Shown piece by piece: positions 1 to 5,965 of a DNA stretch of 8,551 bases. A program made the position numbers and the translations under genes. Below the pieces are notes generated by a model, which did not search any database, was not told where the DNA came from, and saw only the letters and a program-made list of their open reading frames with translations. Origin of the DNA: Actinobacteria bacterium ATB1 (lineage in GTDB: Bacteria > Actinomycetota > Acidimicrobiia > UBA2766); the NCBI GenBank assembly GCA_021404985.1, contig QWHP01000102.1, positions 1 to 8,551 on the forward strand. Direction: 5' to 3'. The stretch's first letter is position 1. Each line of letters starts with the position of its first letter.

Positions 1-813
1 ATGGCGCACTACGCCGGCCGCGACGGGACGCCCGCCGCGTATCCCCTTCACCTGGAATCGCAGCGCCGCTGCTGTGCCTTCTTCGATCGTTCCGGCGGAG
101 ATCTCGAAGGTCTCGGGGGCCGGGACTCGCTCGTGTTCCTGCCCGACGCCGTCGAGCTCGACTCCGACGCCCGCTGCGATCTGGCGCACGACGCTGCCCC
201 AGGCGAGCGTGAGGATGCCGGGCTGGAGGATCAGGGGGATGTCGTCCAACTGCCGGCCGAATCCCATGATGTCGAAGATGATCATCGGTTGGTCGTAGGT
301 GGCGTAGTTGAGGATCTCGAGGCAGCGGACCTCGTCGATGCGCTCCGAGATACTCGTGACGGTGAGGGGAAGCCAGTCGTTCGCGAAGCCGGGGTCTATG
401 CCGCTGACGAAGAGGGACACGCCTCCTTGCGCTGCTGCCTCGCGCAGGGGCAAGACCATCTCGTCGGGTGCGGTTCCGTCGGGGAATTGCAGGAAGACCG
501 GGCCGCTCGACACGACGTTGATCCCGGCGCGCAGGAACCGCTCGAGGTCTGCAACGGCTTCGGGCAGGCGATGGTCGGCCATCGCCGTGTGCACTATGCA
601 GTCGGGCTCGAGCGCGAGGAGGGTGTCCGCGTCCTGTGTCGCCTCGATTCCCAGCTCGCGGCCGAGACCGGCGAGCTCGCCTGCGTCGCGGCCCTCCTTC
701 TCTGCACTGGACACCCAGACGCCCACGAGTTCGAGGTCGGGGTGAGCATCGATACCTGCGATGGCGTGGCGTCCGACGTTGCCGGTGCTCCACTCGACGA
801 TCCGAAGTGTCAT
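1..813 (-). CDS. DapB-fold NAD(P)-dependent dehydrogenase (dihydrodipicolinate reductase-like), 3' end cut off
   Basis: The frame is open from ATG at 813 to the window edge, giving 271 residues; relatives are usually about 340-360, so the C-terminus is missing. Residues 4-17 form a Rossmann beta strand and glycine-rich loop (WSTGNVGRHA at 8-17), expected to bind NAD(P)H. GIDPGF at 138-143 resembles the G-x-N-P-G-F segment of 2,4-diaminopentanoate dehydrogenase-like proteins. The HHxxKxDxPSGT signature of true DapB is absent, so a lysine-pathway role is unlikely. It probably oxidises or reduces a small amine, imine or related compound in the cytoplasm; the substrate is unknown. The start is supported by GGAG six bases upstream, overlapping the SDR stop codon; the two genes are 10 bases apart and surely share a transcript. 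The family assignment is firm, the reaction is not. Confidence 0.85.
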   Translation of the reverse strand, partial: MTLRIVEWSTGNVGRHAIAGIDAHPDLELVGVWVSSAEKEGRDAGELAGLGRELGIEATQDADTLLALEPDCIVHTAMADHRLPEAVADLERFLRAGINVVSSGPVFLQFPDGTAPDEMVLPLREAAAQGGVSLFVSGIDPGFANDWLPLTVTSISERIDEVRCLEILNYATYDQPMIIFDIMGFGRQLDDIPLILQPGILTLAWGSVVRQIAAGVGVELDGVGQEHERVPAPETFEISAGTIEEGTAAALRFQVKGIRGGRPVAAGVVRH

Positions 814-823
814 GTCGGTCTCC

Positions 824-1612
824 TCACAGATCAGGCAGCCCGAAGTCGAGGTTGGGTGCTTGCAGTCCGCCGTCGACCTCGATCACCTTCCCGGTCACGT
901 ATCCCCCCGCCGCGGAGGCGAGGAAGAGGACAGTCGCTGCGATCTCCTCGGGATCGCCGATTCGTCTCAGAGGCGTGGACTGCTCCATCGTCGCGCGTGC
1001 CGTGTCGTCGTTCACCACGACTTCGAGCGCGGACGTCGCCGTCGAGCCGACCGCGATCGAGTTCACCCTGATTCGGGGCGCGAGGTCGTAGGCGGCGAGG
1101 CGCCCCCAGTGCGCGAGGGCCGCCTTGGCGGTTCCGTAGGCGAGATAGCCGCGGCCCGCGAGACGGCCGAGCACCGAGGAGATGTTCACGACGGAACCGC
1201 CCTCACCCTCGAGCATCTTCGGGACTGCCGCCAGGGTCAGAGCGTGAGCTGTCGACACGTTGAAGTGGAAGGCCTCCTCGAGGTACCCCACATCCGTGGT
1301 CAGGAACGTGTTCGGGATCGTCCCCCCGACGTTGTTCACGACGATGTCGAGGCGCCCGAACTCTTCCTTCGCAGTGTCGGCGAGGGACGAGACTGCGCCG
1401 ACGTCGGAGAGGTCCGCGGGCACGACGACGGCTCGCCGTCCGGCTGCTTCGACGGCCGCCGCGACCTCTCGGAGCTGCTCCTCCGTCCGGGACGAGATGA
1501 CGACGTCAGCCCCCGCCTCGGCAAGAGCGATCGTCGAGGCCGCCCCGATGCCGCGTCCGGCACCCGTGATGACGGCGACTCTGCCGTCGACTCTGAACAT
1601 GTCGAGGATCAT
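824..1612 (-). CDS. Classical short-chain dehydrogenase/reductase (SDR)
   Basis: A complete 262-residue protein of typical classical SDR length. The cofactor loop TGAGRGIG is at residues 16-23, the NNVG variant of NNAG at 93-96, and the catalytic set is N118, S146, Y159 and K163 (YGTAK). SR at 41-42 after the second beta strand suggests NADP(H), as in FabG-type enzymes; this is inference. PLRRIGDPEEIA and YVTGKVIEVDGG near the C-terminus are standard SDR segments. It should interconvert a hydroxyl and a keto group on an unidentified substrate in the cytosol. The ATG at 1612 overlaps the TetR stop codon (ATGA), and an AGAGAGG purine stretch just upstream lies inside the TetR coding end, so translation is coupled. 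A second ATG at 1600 lacks a comparable ribosome binding site. The DapB-like gene follows after 10 bases. No active-site residue is missing. Confidence 0.95.
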   Translation of the reverse strand: MILDMFRVDGRVAVITGAGRGIGAASTIALAEAGADVVISSRTEEQLREVAAAVEAAGRRAVVVPADLSDVGAVSSLADTAKEEFGRLDIVVNNVGGTIPNTFLTTDVGYLEEAFHFNVSTAHALTLAAVPKMLEGEGGSVVNISSVLGRLAGRGYLAYGTAKAALAHWGRLAAYDLAPRIRVNSIAVGSTATSALEVVVNDDTARATMEQSTPLRRIGDPEEIAATVLFLASAAGGYVTGKVIEVDGGLQAPNLDFGLPDL

Positions 1613-2343
1613 GACCTCTCTCTTGCCTTTCTCTTCGTCTCGGTCTCGGTTCCGGTAGTTCGCTGCGTCTTCGCATTCCGGCTCTTCCCCGTCCCACGCA
1701 GAGCGGTCGCGACATCACACCAGACCGAGTCCTCCAAGGAACGTGAGAAGGCTGCGACGAGGCCATCGAAGGTGACGTCGACGTCCACGTACCCCGCCAT
1801 CGCCCCGACCGACTCGAGCTGCACGAAGCCGTGCACGGCGGCCCAGAAGGCGACGACCCCGCGACGGACCGCGTCCCCCTCGAGTCCATAGGACCTGAAG
1901 ACGGCGCTCACTGCTTCGATCGCCCGGTTCGCCTCGCGCCAGTAGTCGGAGTCGTCGCGGAGCGCCAGACGCACCTGGGCTGCGTAACGCCCGGGATGGA
2001 CCCGGACGTAGCCACGGAATGCCGATGCAAGAGCGTGGAGCGCGTCGGGACCGCTGCGGGCGAGAACCGCGCTCCGGCATGCCTCGGCCAGGTCGGCCAC
2101 GCCGAGTAGACCGAGACGGCGTCGCACGTCTTCGATCCCGTCGACGTGCTTGTAGAGCGAGGGAACCCGGACACCGAGGCGTGCAGCCAGCTCTGTCATC
2201 GAGAGCGCGTCGAGCCCGTCGGCATCGACGATCTCCTCGGCCGCGTCCACGACCGCGGTGACGTGCAGGGGGATGCGCTCCCTCACCTCGCTCTTGGCGG
2301 TCTTCCTGTCCCTGCCCGCGGACGCTTCGCGATGGCTAGACAT
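1609..2343 (-). CDS. TetR-family transcriptional regulator with WHG-type C-terminal domain
   Basis: A 244-residue protein. Helix 1 lies at about 27-40 and the helix-turn-helix at about 46-67 (LSMTELAARLGVRVPSLYKHV), the classic TetR DNA-binding pattern. The ligand and dimerisation domain follows; FWAAVHGFV at 166-174 matches the W..HG segment that names the TetR WHG C-terminal domain. It heads an apparent operon with the SDR (4-base ATGA overlap) and the DapB-like dehydrogenase. By analogy with other TetR genes placed this way, it probably represses its own operon until a substrate or product of the enzymes binds; that is inference. AT-rich repeats at its start could be the operator. The last 28 or so residues (217-244) are low-complexity, polar and basic (Thr, Glu, Lys, Arg) and extend beyond the usual end of the fold. 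Start: ATG at 2343 with GAGAG only three bases upstream; a GTG at residue 20 is a weaker alternative. Confidence 0.92.
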   Translation of the reverse strand: MSSHREASAGRDRKTAKSEVRERIPLHVTAVVDAAEEIVDADGLDALSMTELAARLGVRVPSLYKHVDGIEDVRRRLGLLGVADLAEACRSAVLARSGPDALHALASAFRGYVRVHPGRYAAQVRLALRDDSDYWREANRAIEAVSAVFRSYGLEGDAVRRGVVAFWAAVHGFVQLESVGAMAGYVDVDVTFDGLVAAFSRSLEDSVWCDVATALRGTGKSRNAKTQRTTGTETETKRKARERS

Positions 2344-2371
2344 ATTCTCTCATTAGCTAGATACTTTAGCC
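2334..2371 (-). promoter_or_regulatory. Candidate TetR operator: AT-rich repeats over the regulator start codon
   Basis: This short AT-rich island in GC-rich surroundings holds GCTAGACA (2335-2342) and GCTAGATA (2356-2363) as direct repeats 21 bases apart, two helical turns. It also holds GCTA-N7-TAGC (2356-2370) as an inverted repeat and GGCTA/TAGCC at its outer ends (2334-2338, 2367-2371). It overlaps the start codon and the candidate -10, as expected for autorepression. Binding by the adjacent TetR protein is inference. Confidence 0.4.
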
Positions 2372-2392
2372 ACGGTCTGTACCGAGGCGCAA
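2363..2392 (-). promoter_or_regulatory. Candidate promoter for the TetR-SDR-DapB-like operon
   Basis: On the minus strand, TTGCGC (2392-2387) and TAAAGT (2368-2363) are separated by 18 bases. TAAAGT fits the actinobacterial TANNNT -10 pattern; the -35 match is poor (3 of 6). A start about 7 bases downstream would leave a leader of about 12 bases containing GAGAG. The rest of the 2344-2522 gap shows no convincing terminator and no gene. Confidence 0.35.
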
Positions 2393-2522
2393 AAACCACA
2401 CCGGCGACCTCTGATCGACACGCATGGCGCACCGCTCCGAAGCCCTGAACCGAATCCACGCGCCGAACTCAGGAACACGTGCGGAGACCGACCTCCAATC
2501 CAGGCAAGCCATCCACCCTCAC

Positions 2523-5042
2523 TCAGCCACTTCGGGTGTCAACGAAGAGTTCCGGTGCGATCTCTTCCAGAAACGGGGAATGACGATCCTTCCGGGTGAG
2601 GACCAGCAACTCCTCACGCGCGCGGGTGATGGCCACGTGCAGGACCCGCCGCTCAGCCTCGATCTCAGCGGGATCGCCGCAGCAGAGCCTGTGTGGCATC
2701 AGACCGCCGTCCGCCGCGTACACGACCACTCGGTTCCACTCGCGACCCTTGGCACGATGGACGGAAGAGAGCATCACGCCTGAGGGACCCTGGCCGGTGT
2801 TCGTTCCCTCGGCACTCGTGAGCGTGTCGGCCAGCCACACCTCGAATGTGGCTGGATCGTCGTGCAGTTCGCTGACGGCACGCAAGGCTTCGATGTCGTC
2901 GCGGTCGGACGAGACGTCGGCCCCGGTCCGTGACCTGCCCGTCAGGTCCCCCTCGTCGAGCTGCTCCGTCCAACCGAAATCGTCGAGAACCAGGTCGAAC
3001 AGCCCTGTCGTCGTCGCCCCCCGTCGGGCAGCTTGGCGGATCTCCTTCACGTCGAAAAGGAACTCGCCGACGGTGCGGGCAGCGTGCCCCTCGAGAGTCC
3101 TCTGGAGATCCCAGAGCTGCGAGAGACTCCAAGCCGTCCGTGTACCGATGCGGTCCCGCAACTGCCGGGTGAGATAGCGTGTCGGACGCTGTATCACCCG
3201 GCCCACGTCCTCAGATGGGAACGGCTCCGGGTGCGTCGCGATCCTGAGCCAAGCAAGGAGGGCCGCGATCGCCGGGCGCCGCAGCACCTCCCGCCGCAAC
3301 GGCGAGGTGACCGGGACACCTGCACGCACGAGAAGAGCATGCGGCGCCAGGAGCGCCACGTTCGTGCGCGCCAGGATGCAGATGTCGCCGGGATCGACCC
3401 CCTGATCGATCCAATCCCTGACGGCATCGCGGCATCTCCGCGGCATCGCCCGCGGCCTCACCACCAGAATTCGCATCGTGTCATCGCCTTGGTCTGCTCC
3501 CGGTGCGGCCCTGATCTTCTTTTCCACACGGACGTGGTTGTGGCTCAAGAGCCGGTCGGCAGCGGCAACGACGGGAGCCGGGCAACGGAAGTTCGTCTGC
3601 AACTTGTGGCTTGCCGCGGAGGGAAAGAACCTCGCGTAGTCGACGAGGAAGACAGGGTCCGCTCCGGCGAACTCGTAGAGGACCTGATCGTCGTCGCCAC
3701 AGCCCCACACGTTGTGCGTCGGGGCTGCGAGGCAGCGCAGCATCAGGACGAATGTCGGTGTGAGATCCTGGAACTCGTCCACGACGAGGTGCCGGCAGCG
3801 TCGCGACCATCTTGCCCGGAGGCCGGGATCCCCAAGGAGAAGCTCTGTCGCCCGGAAGGCCATCTCGTCGAAGTCGAGGAGGTGCCGGGCGCTCAGCACC
3901 TCGCGGTAGCGAGCGAACACGCCTGCGAACCCCTCGAGGCCGTCGTGGACGCGCTCCGCCTCGATCTCGCGGGGGTCCCGGAGGGCCAGCCTGACTTCGG
4001 TGAGGGCCTCGACCCAGCCCGCCCAGGGGTCGTCCACCCGTTCGAAGTCGGCCTCCGCCCCGCAAGACCGGAGGATCCTGCGCACCTCGGACTCGTCCGC
4101 CACCCGGCTTTCACCGTCGGCGTCACGCACGATCTCGAATGCAAGTGAGTGCAGTGTGCGGGTCTGCAGCCCGCCCTGCGCCGGCATCCTGTCCGGCTCG
4201 CCCTCCGGTCCCGTGACCCGGTCGAGGCGGCTGCGGAGCTGAACCGCAGCAAGTCGGTTGAAAGCCACCGCACACACGAGGTCGGGCTCCACACCCGCCG
4301 CCTCCGTGAGATACCTGAGCCTCGAAACGAGCGTTGTCGTCTTTCCGCTTCCCGCGCATGCGATGATCCGCGCCGGACCGTAGGGATGCGTAGCGGCCTC
4401 ACGCTGCTCGTCGGTCAGGCGGGCCGTCAGCGTCTCGACGCACTCCGGGTCCGGTATGACTTGGGGGGTGAGGCGTCCCGTGTCGAGAGACTCCCAGCTC
4501 ACTGCGACCGGGTTGTCAGCGAAGCCGATCTCCTCGTTCCGCCCGGTCTCCTCGCCCAACCCTGCCACCACGGAGCGCGGGCCGCCGTCGAGCCAGGCCT
4601 CCCTGCCATCGGGCAGGATGACGTCGGCGACGATCCCGCGTCGCACGTCGCCATTCCCCTCGAGCAGCCGCTCGGTCTTGTGCCAGACCGGGAGCTCGCC
4701 TCGACAGTCGTAGTTGTTGACGACCGTGGTGAAGTAGACGGTCTCTCTCCAGAGCCCGAAGTCAGCGCCGACCTCCCACAGGTTGTCGGTCACGACCGTA
4801 GGGCACGCGAGCTCGCGCAGGTCGACTTCGAGCTCCACGAGGGTGCGCCTGCGATTGAGCCAGGCTACGTACAGCTGTAGAGCGGCATCCCGGGTTGCGA
4901 CCGGATCGGCGAGCAGCGCGTGGTCGATCCTCACTTCGAGGTTGGGCCGCAGACCCGCCGGCACTTCGCGACCGAGCGGAAGAAAGGCACCACGGCCGAG
5001 GTGGTCCGGCCCGAACTCCTGCCGTGCTTCAGCCACCGTCAC
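2523..5042 (-). CDS. SF1A (UvrD/Rep-like) DNA helicase with an unclassified N-terminal domain
   Basis: An 839-residue protein with all SF1A helicase motifs: Q-motif region LTDEQREA 209-216, Walker A ACAGSGKTT 228-236 (K234), Ib near TLHSLAFEI 296-304, Walker B DEFQD 422-426, motif III GDDDQVLY 449-456, motif IV LQTNFRC 481-487, motif V SSVHRAKG 759-766 and motif VI VLHVAITRAR 800-809. It should be an ATP-driven 3'-5' single-strand DNA translocase or helicase. YEFAGAD at 456-462 lacks the arginine of UvrD (FRGA) and resembles helicase IV. Residues 1-205 match no domain I recognise; no nuclease motif is seen in the protein. The frame is open up to an ATG at 5192, but the GTG at 5042 is preferred: GGGGAG lies just upstream and GTGA overlaps the ERCC4 stop codon, whereas the longer form would overlap that gene by about 150 bases. 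Co-translation implies joint action with the nuclease in repair, recombination or defence. Confidence 0.93.
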   Translation of the reverse strand: MTVAEARQEFGPDHLGRGAFLPLGREVPAGLRPNLEVRIDHALLADPVATRDAALQLYVAWLNRRRTLVELEVDLRELACPTVVTDNLWEVGADFGLWRETVYFTTVVNNYDCRGELPVWHKTERLLEGNGDVRRGIVADVILPDGREAWLDGGPRSVVAGLGEETGRNEEIGFADNPVAVSWESLDTGRLTPQVIPDPECVETLTARLTDEQREAATHPYGPARIIACAGSGKTTTLVSRLRYLTEAAGVEPDLVCAVAFNRLAAVQLRSRLDRVTGPEGEPDRMPAQGGLQTRTLHSLAFEIVRDADGESRVADESEVRRILRSCGAEADFERVDDPWAGWVEALTEVRLALRDPREIEAERVHDGLEGFAGVFARYREVLSARHLLDFDEMAFRATELLLGDPGLRARWSRRCRHLVVDEFQDLTPTFVLMLRCLAAPTHNVWGCGDDDQVLYEFAGADPVFLVDYARFFPSAASHKLQTNFRCPAPVVAAADRLLSHNHVRVEKKIRAAPGADQGDDTMRILVVRPRAMPRRCRDAVRDWIDQGVDPGDICILARTNVALLAPHALLVRAGVPVTSPLRREVLRRPAIAALLAWLRIATHPEPFPSEDVGRVIQRPTRYLTRQLRDRIGTRTAWSLSQLWDLQRTLEGHAARTVGEFLFDVKEIRQAARRGATTTGLFDLVLDDFGWTEQLDEGDLTGRSRTGADVSSDRDDIEALRAVSELHDDPATFEVWLADTLTSAEGTNTGQGPSGVMLSSVHRAKGREWNRVVVYAADGGLMPHRLCCGDPAEIEAERRVLHVAITRAREELLVLTRKDRHSPFLEEIAPELFVDTRSG

Positions 5043-5055
5043 ACAAGCTCCCCGT
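5036..5055 (-). promoter_or_regulatory. GTGA stop/start overlap and ribosome binding site that set the helicase start
   Basis: On the minus strand GGGGAG is followed five bases later by GTGTGAC. The ERCC4 gene ends at TGA (5041-5039) and the helicase begins at the overlapping GTG (5042-5040). This four-base overlap is typical of translational coupling and implies linked, similar levels of the two proteins. Confidence 0.8.
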
Positions 5056-5854
5056 CGCCACCGGCGATCTCCCGACGCGCTGCGACGAGGAATCGGTAAG
5101 TCCAGTCCTCGGCCAGGGCCCTCGTGTCGGAGAAGACGACCGGCACAGCCGGGTAGCGGGCCTGGAGTCTGGCGAGCACCTCGACGAGCCACCCTGCTTG
5201 CACGTGCTCGGTCTTGTAGAGGCTGCCATAGCGGTCCTCGACGACAACGGCAGCACAGGCGAGGGCGGCGAGTTCGGCCATCTGGAACATGAGCTTGCCG
5301 TCCACGAGGCCGTGTACGAGGTCGGCGACGGACTTGCGCTCCACAGCAGCAACGACCGTCCCGGCGAGCTCGATGCCGTAATCACCCGCAGGAAGCGCGC
5401 ACCGTTCGAGCTCGACCTGGTGCCGGGAGAACTTGTATGCGTACCGCTCTCGGCTGTCGACGAGGATGGCCACGTCCGCCTCCCCAAATGCCCGCCTCGT
5501 CGGCACCCTTACGCCGGGCCGCGACTTGCGCGTGGTCTTGGGACTCTGCCAGAAGACCGCCGAGCGGCCTCGCGTCGTCGTCCACACGAACTGGCTACGG
5601 TTCTCGCGGCTCCGGTCGAGAACCAGATCGACCGCCGGACCGCGCCGTACGCAGGATCGCACCGGGATCTCCTCAATCACCTCGGCATCGGGAGGCCAGC
5701 CGTCCTCGACGGGGTGGCAATAGACCCGCGCCGTACGCGGCCACTCCTCCCGCGTCTTGAGAACGATCACCTTTCCCCCTACCCGGAAACGCACGATGAA
5801 GGGGAGGCTCGAGTCTCGATCTGGGTTGCGCGCCACGACGAACATGCCACTCAT
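5039..5854 (-). CDS. ERCC4 (XPF-type) nuclease domain protein
   Basis: A 271-residue protein whose C-terminal half is an ERCC4 nuclease: VDSRER at 132-137 (D133), GDY at 157-159 (D158), and VERKS at 171-175 (E172, R173, K174), followed by DLVHGLVDGKLMFQ. These are the metal-binding and catalytic residues of XPF, Mus81 and Hef nucleases, which cut branched or flap DNA. All are intact, so activity is likely. The tandem helix-hairpin-helix domain that follows the nuclease in XPF and Hef is absent. Residues 1-120 form a separate, apparently beta-rich and basic region (for example TTRKSRPGVRVP at 107-118) that I cannot name; it may bind DNA. I recall similar N-terminal-plus-ERCC4 proteins in actinobacteria, but could not check this. 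The partner is the SF1 helicase coupled directly downstream. The start is the ATG at 5854 with a distant AGGA; an ATG at 5845 is possible and would remove three residues. Confidence 0.92.
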   Translation of the reverse strand: MSGMFVVARNPDRDSSLPFIVRFRVGGKVIVLKTREEWPRTARVYCHPVEDGWPPDAEVIEEIPVRSCVRRGPAVDLVLDRSRENRSQFVWTTTRGRSAVFWQSPKTTRKSRPGVRVPTRRAFGEADVAILVDSRERYAYKFSRHQVELERCALPAGDYGIELAGTVVAAVERKSVADLVHGLVDGKLMFQMAELAALACAAVVVEDRYGSLYKTEHVQAGWLVEVLARLQARYPAVPVVFSDTRALAEDWTYRFLVAARREIAGGDGELV

Positions 5855-5862
5855 CGAGTGGC
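5846..5862 (-). repeat. Perfect 6-bp inverted repeat with the ERCC4 start codon in its loop
   Basis: GCCACT (5846-5851) and AGTGGC (5857-5862) are separated by five bases. In the minus-strand mRNA the loop reads CGAUG, so the start AUG sits in the loop. It could be an RNA hairpin affecting initiation, or a DNA palindrome for a regulator. Chance occurrence in GC-rich DNA is possible. Confidence 0.45.
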
Positions 5863-5863
5863 G

Positions 5864-5869
5864 ATCCTA
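5864..5869 (-). promoter_or_regulatory. Possible -10 element (TANNNT) or ribosome binding site for the ERCC4-helicase pair
   Basis: TAGGAT on the minus strand ends nine bases before the ERCC4 ATG. It fits the actinobacterial TANNNT -10 pattern and would give a nearly leaderless transcript. The same bases contain AGGA, a distant ribosome-binding-like sequence. No good -35 is seen at the right spacing, so either reading is tentative. Confidence 0.25.
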
Positions 5870-5872
5870 CGG

Positions 5873-5891
5873 GACAGCCTCGCGGGCTGCC
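5873..5891 (-). repeat. Inverted repeat (7-bp stem, one G-U) upstream of the ERCC4 gene
   Basis: On the minus strand GGCAGCC and GGCTGTC flank a five-base loop. No U-tract follows, so it is not a standard terminator of the upstream hydrolase remnant. It lies 10 bases from the hairpin over the start codon, with AGGA in the linker between them. Confidence 0.35.
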
Positions 5892-5965
5892 GCCGTGCAT
5901 TCCGTCCAAGTTCGTCTCCAGAGGCCCGGCGATCTCCCACATGCCAGGACGACAGTCTGGGTTCA

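Noticed and set aside
1..1071. Long open frame on the plus strand over the DapB-like gene, and similar long plus-strand frames at 761-1891 and 3033-4148
   Set aside because: They lie antisense to genes with clear family motifs. Their translations are Arg/Asp/Pro-rich with no recognisable domain, as expected from antisense frames in GC-rich DNA.
2463..2500. GGAG-N6-CTCC hairpin after the helicase gene as a terminator
   Set aside because: Only four base pairs and no U-tract follow; this is too weak to call a terminator.
5043..5192. Upstream ATG at 5192 giving a helicase 50 residues longer
   Set aside because: The extra residues are Arg/Gly/Pro-rich and antisense-like, and overlap the conserved end of the ERCC4 gene. 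The GTG at 5042 has a good ribosome binding site and a GTGA overlap.
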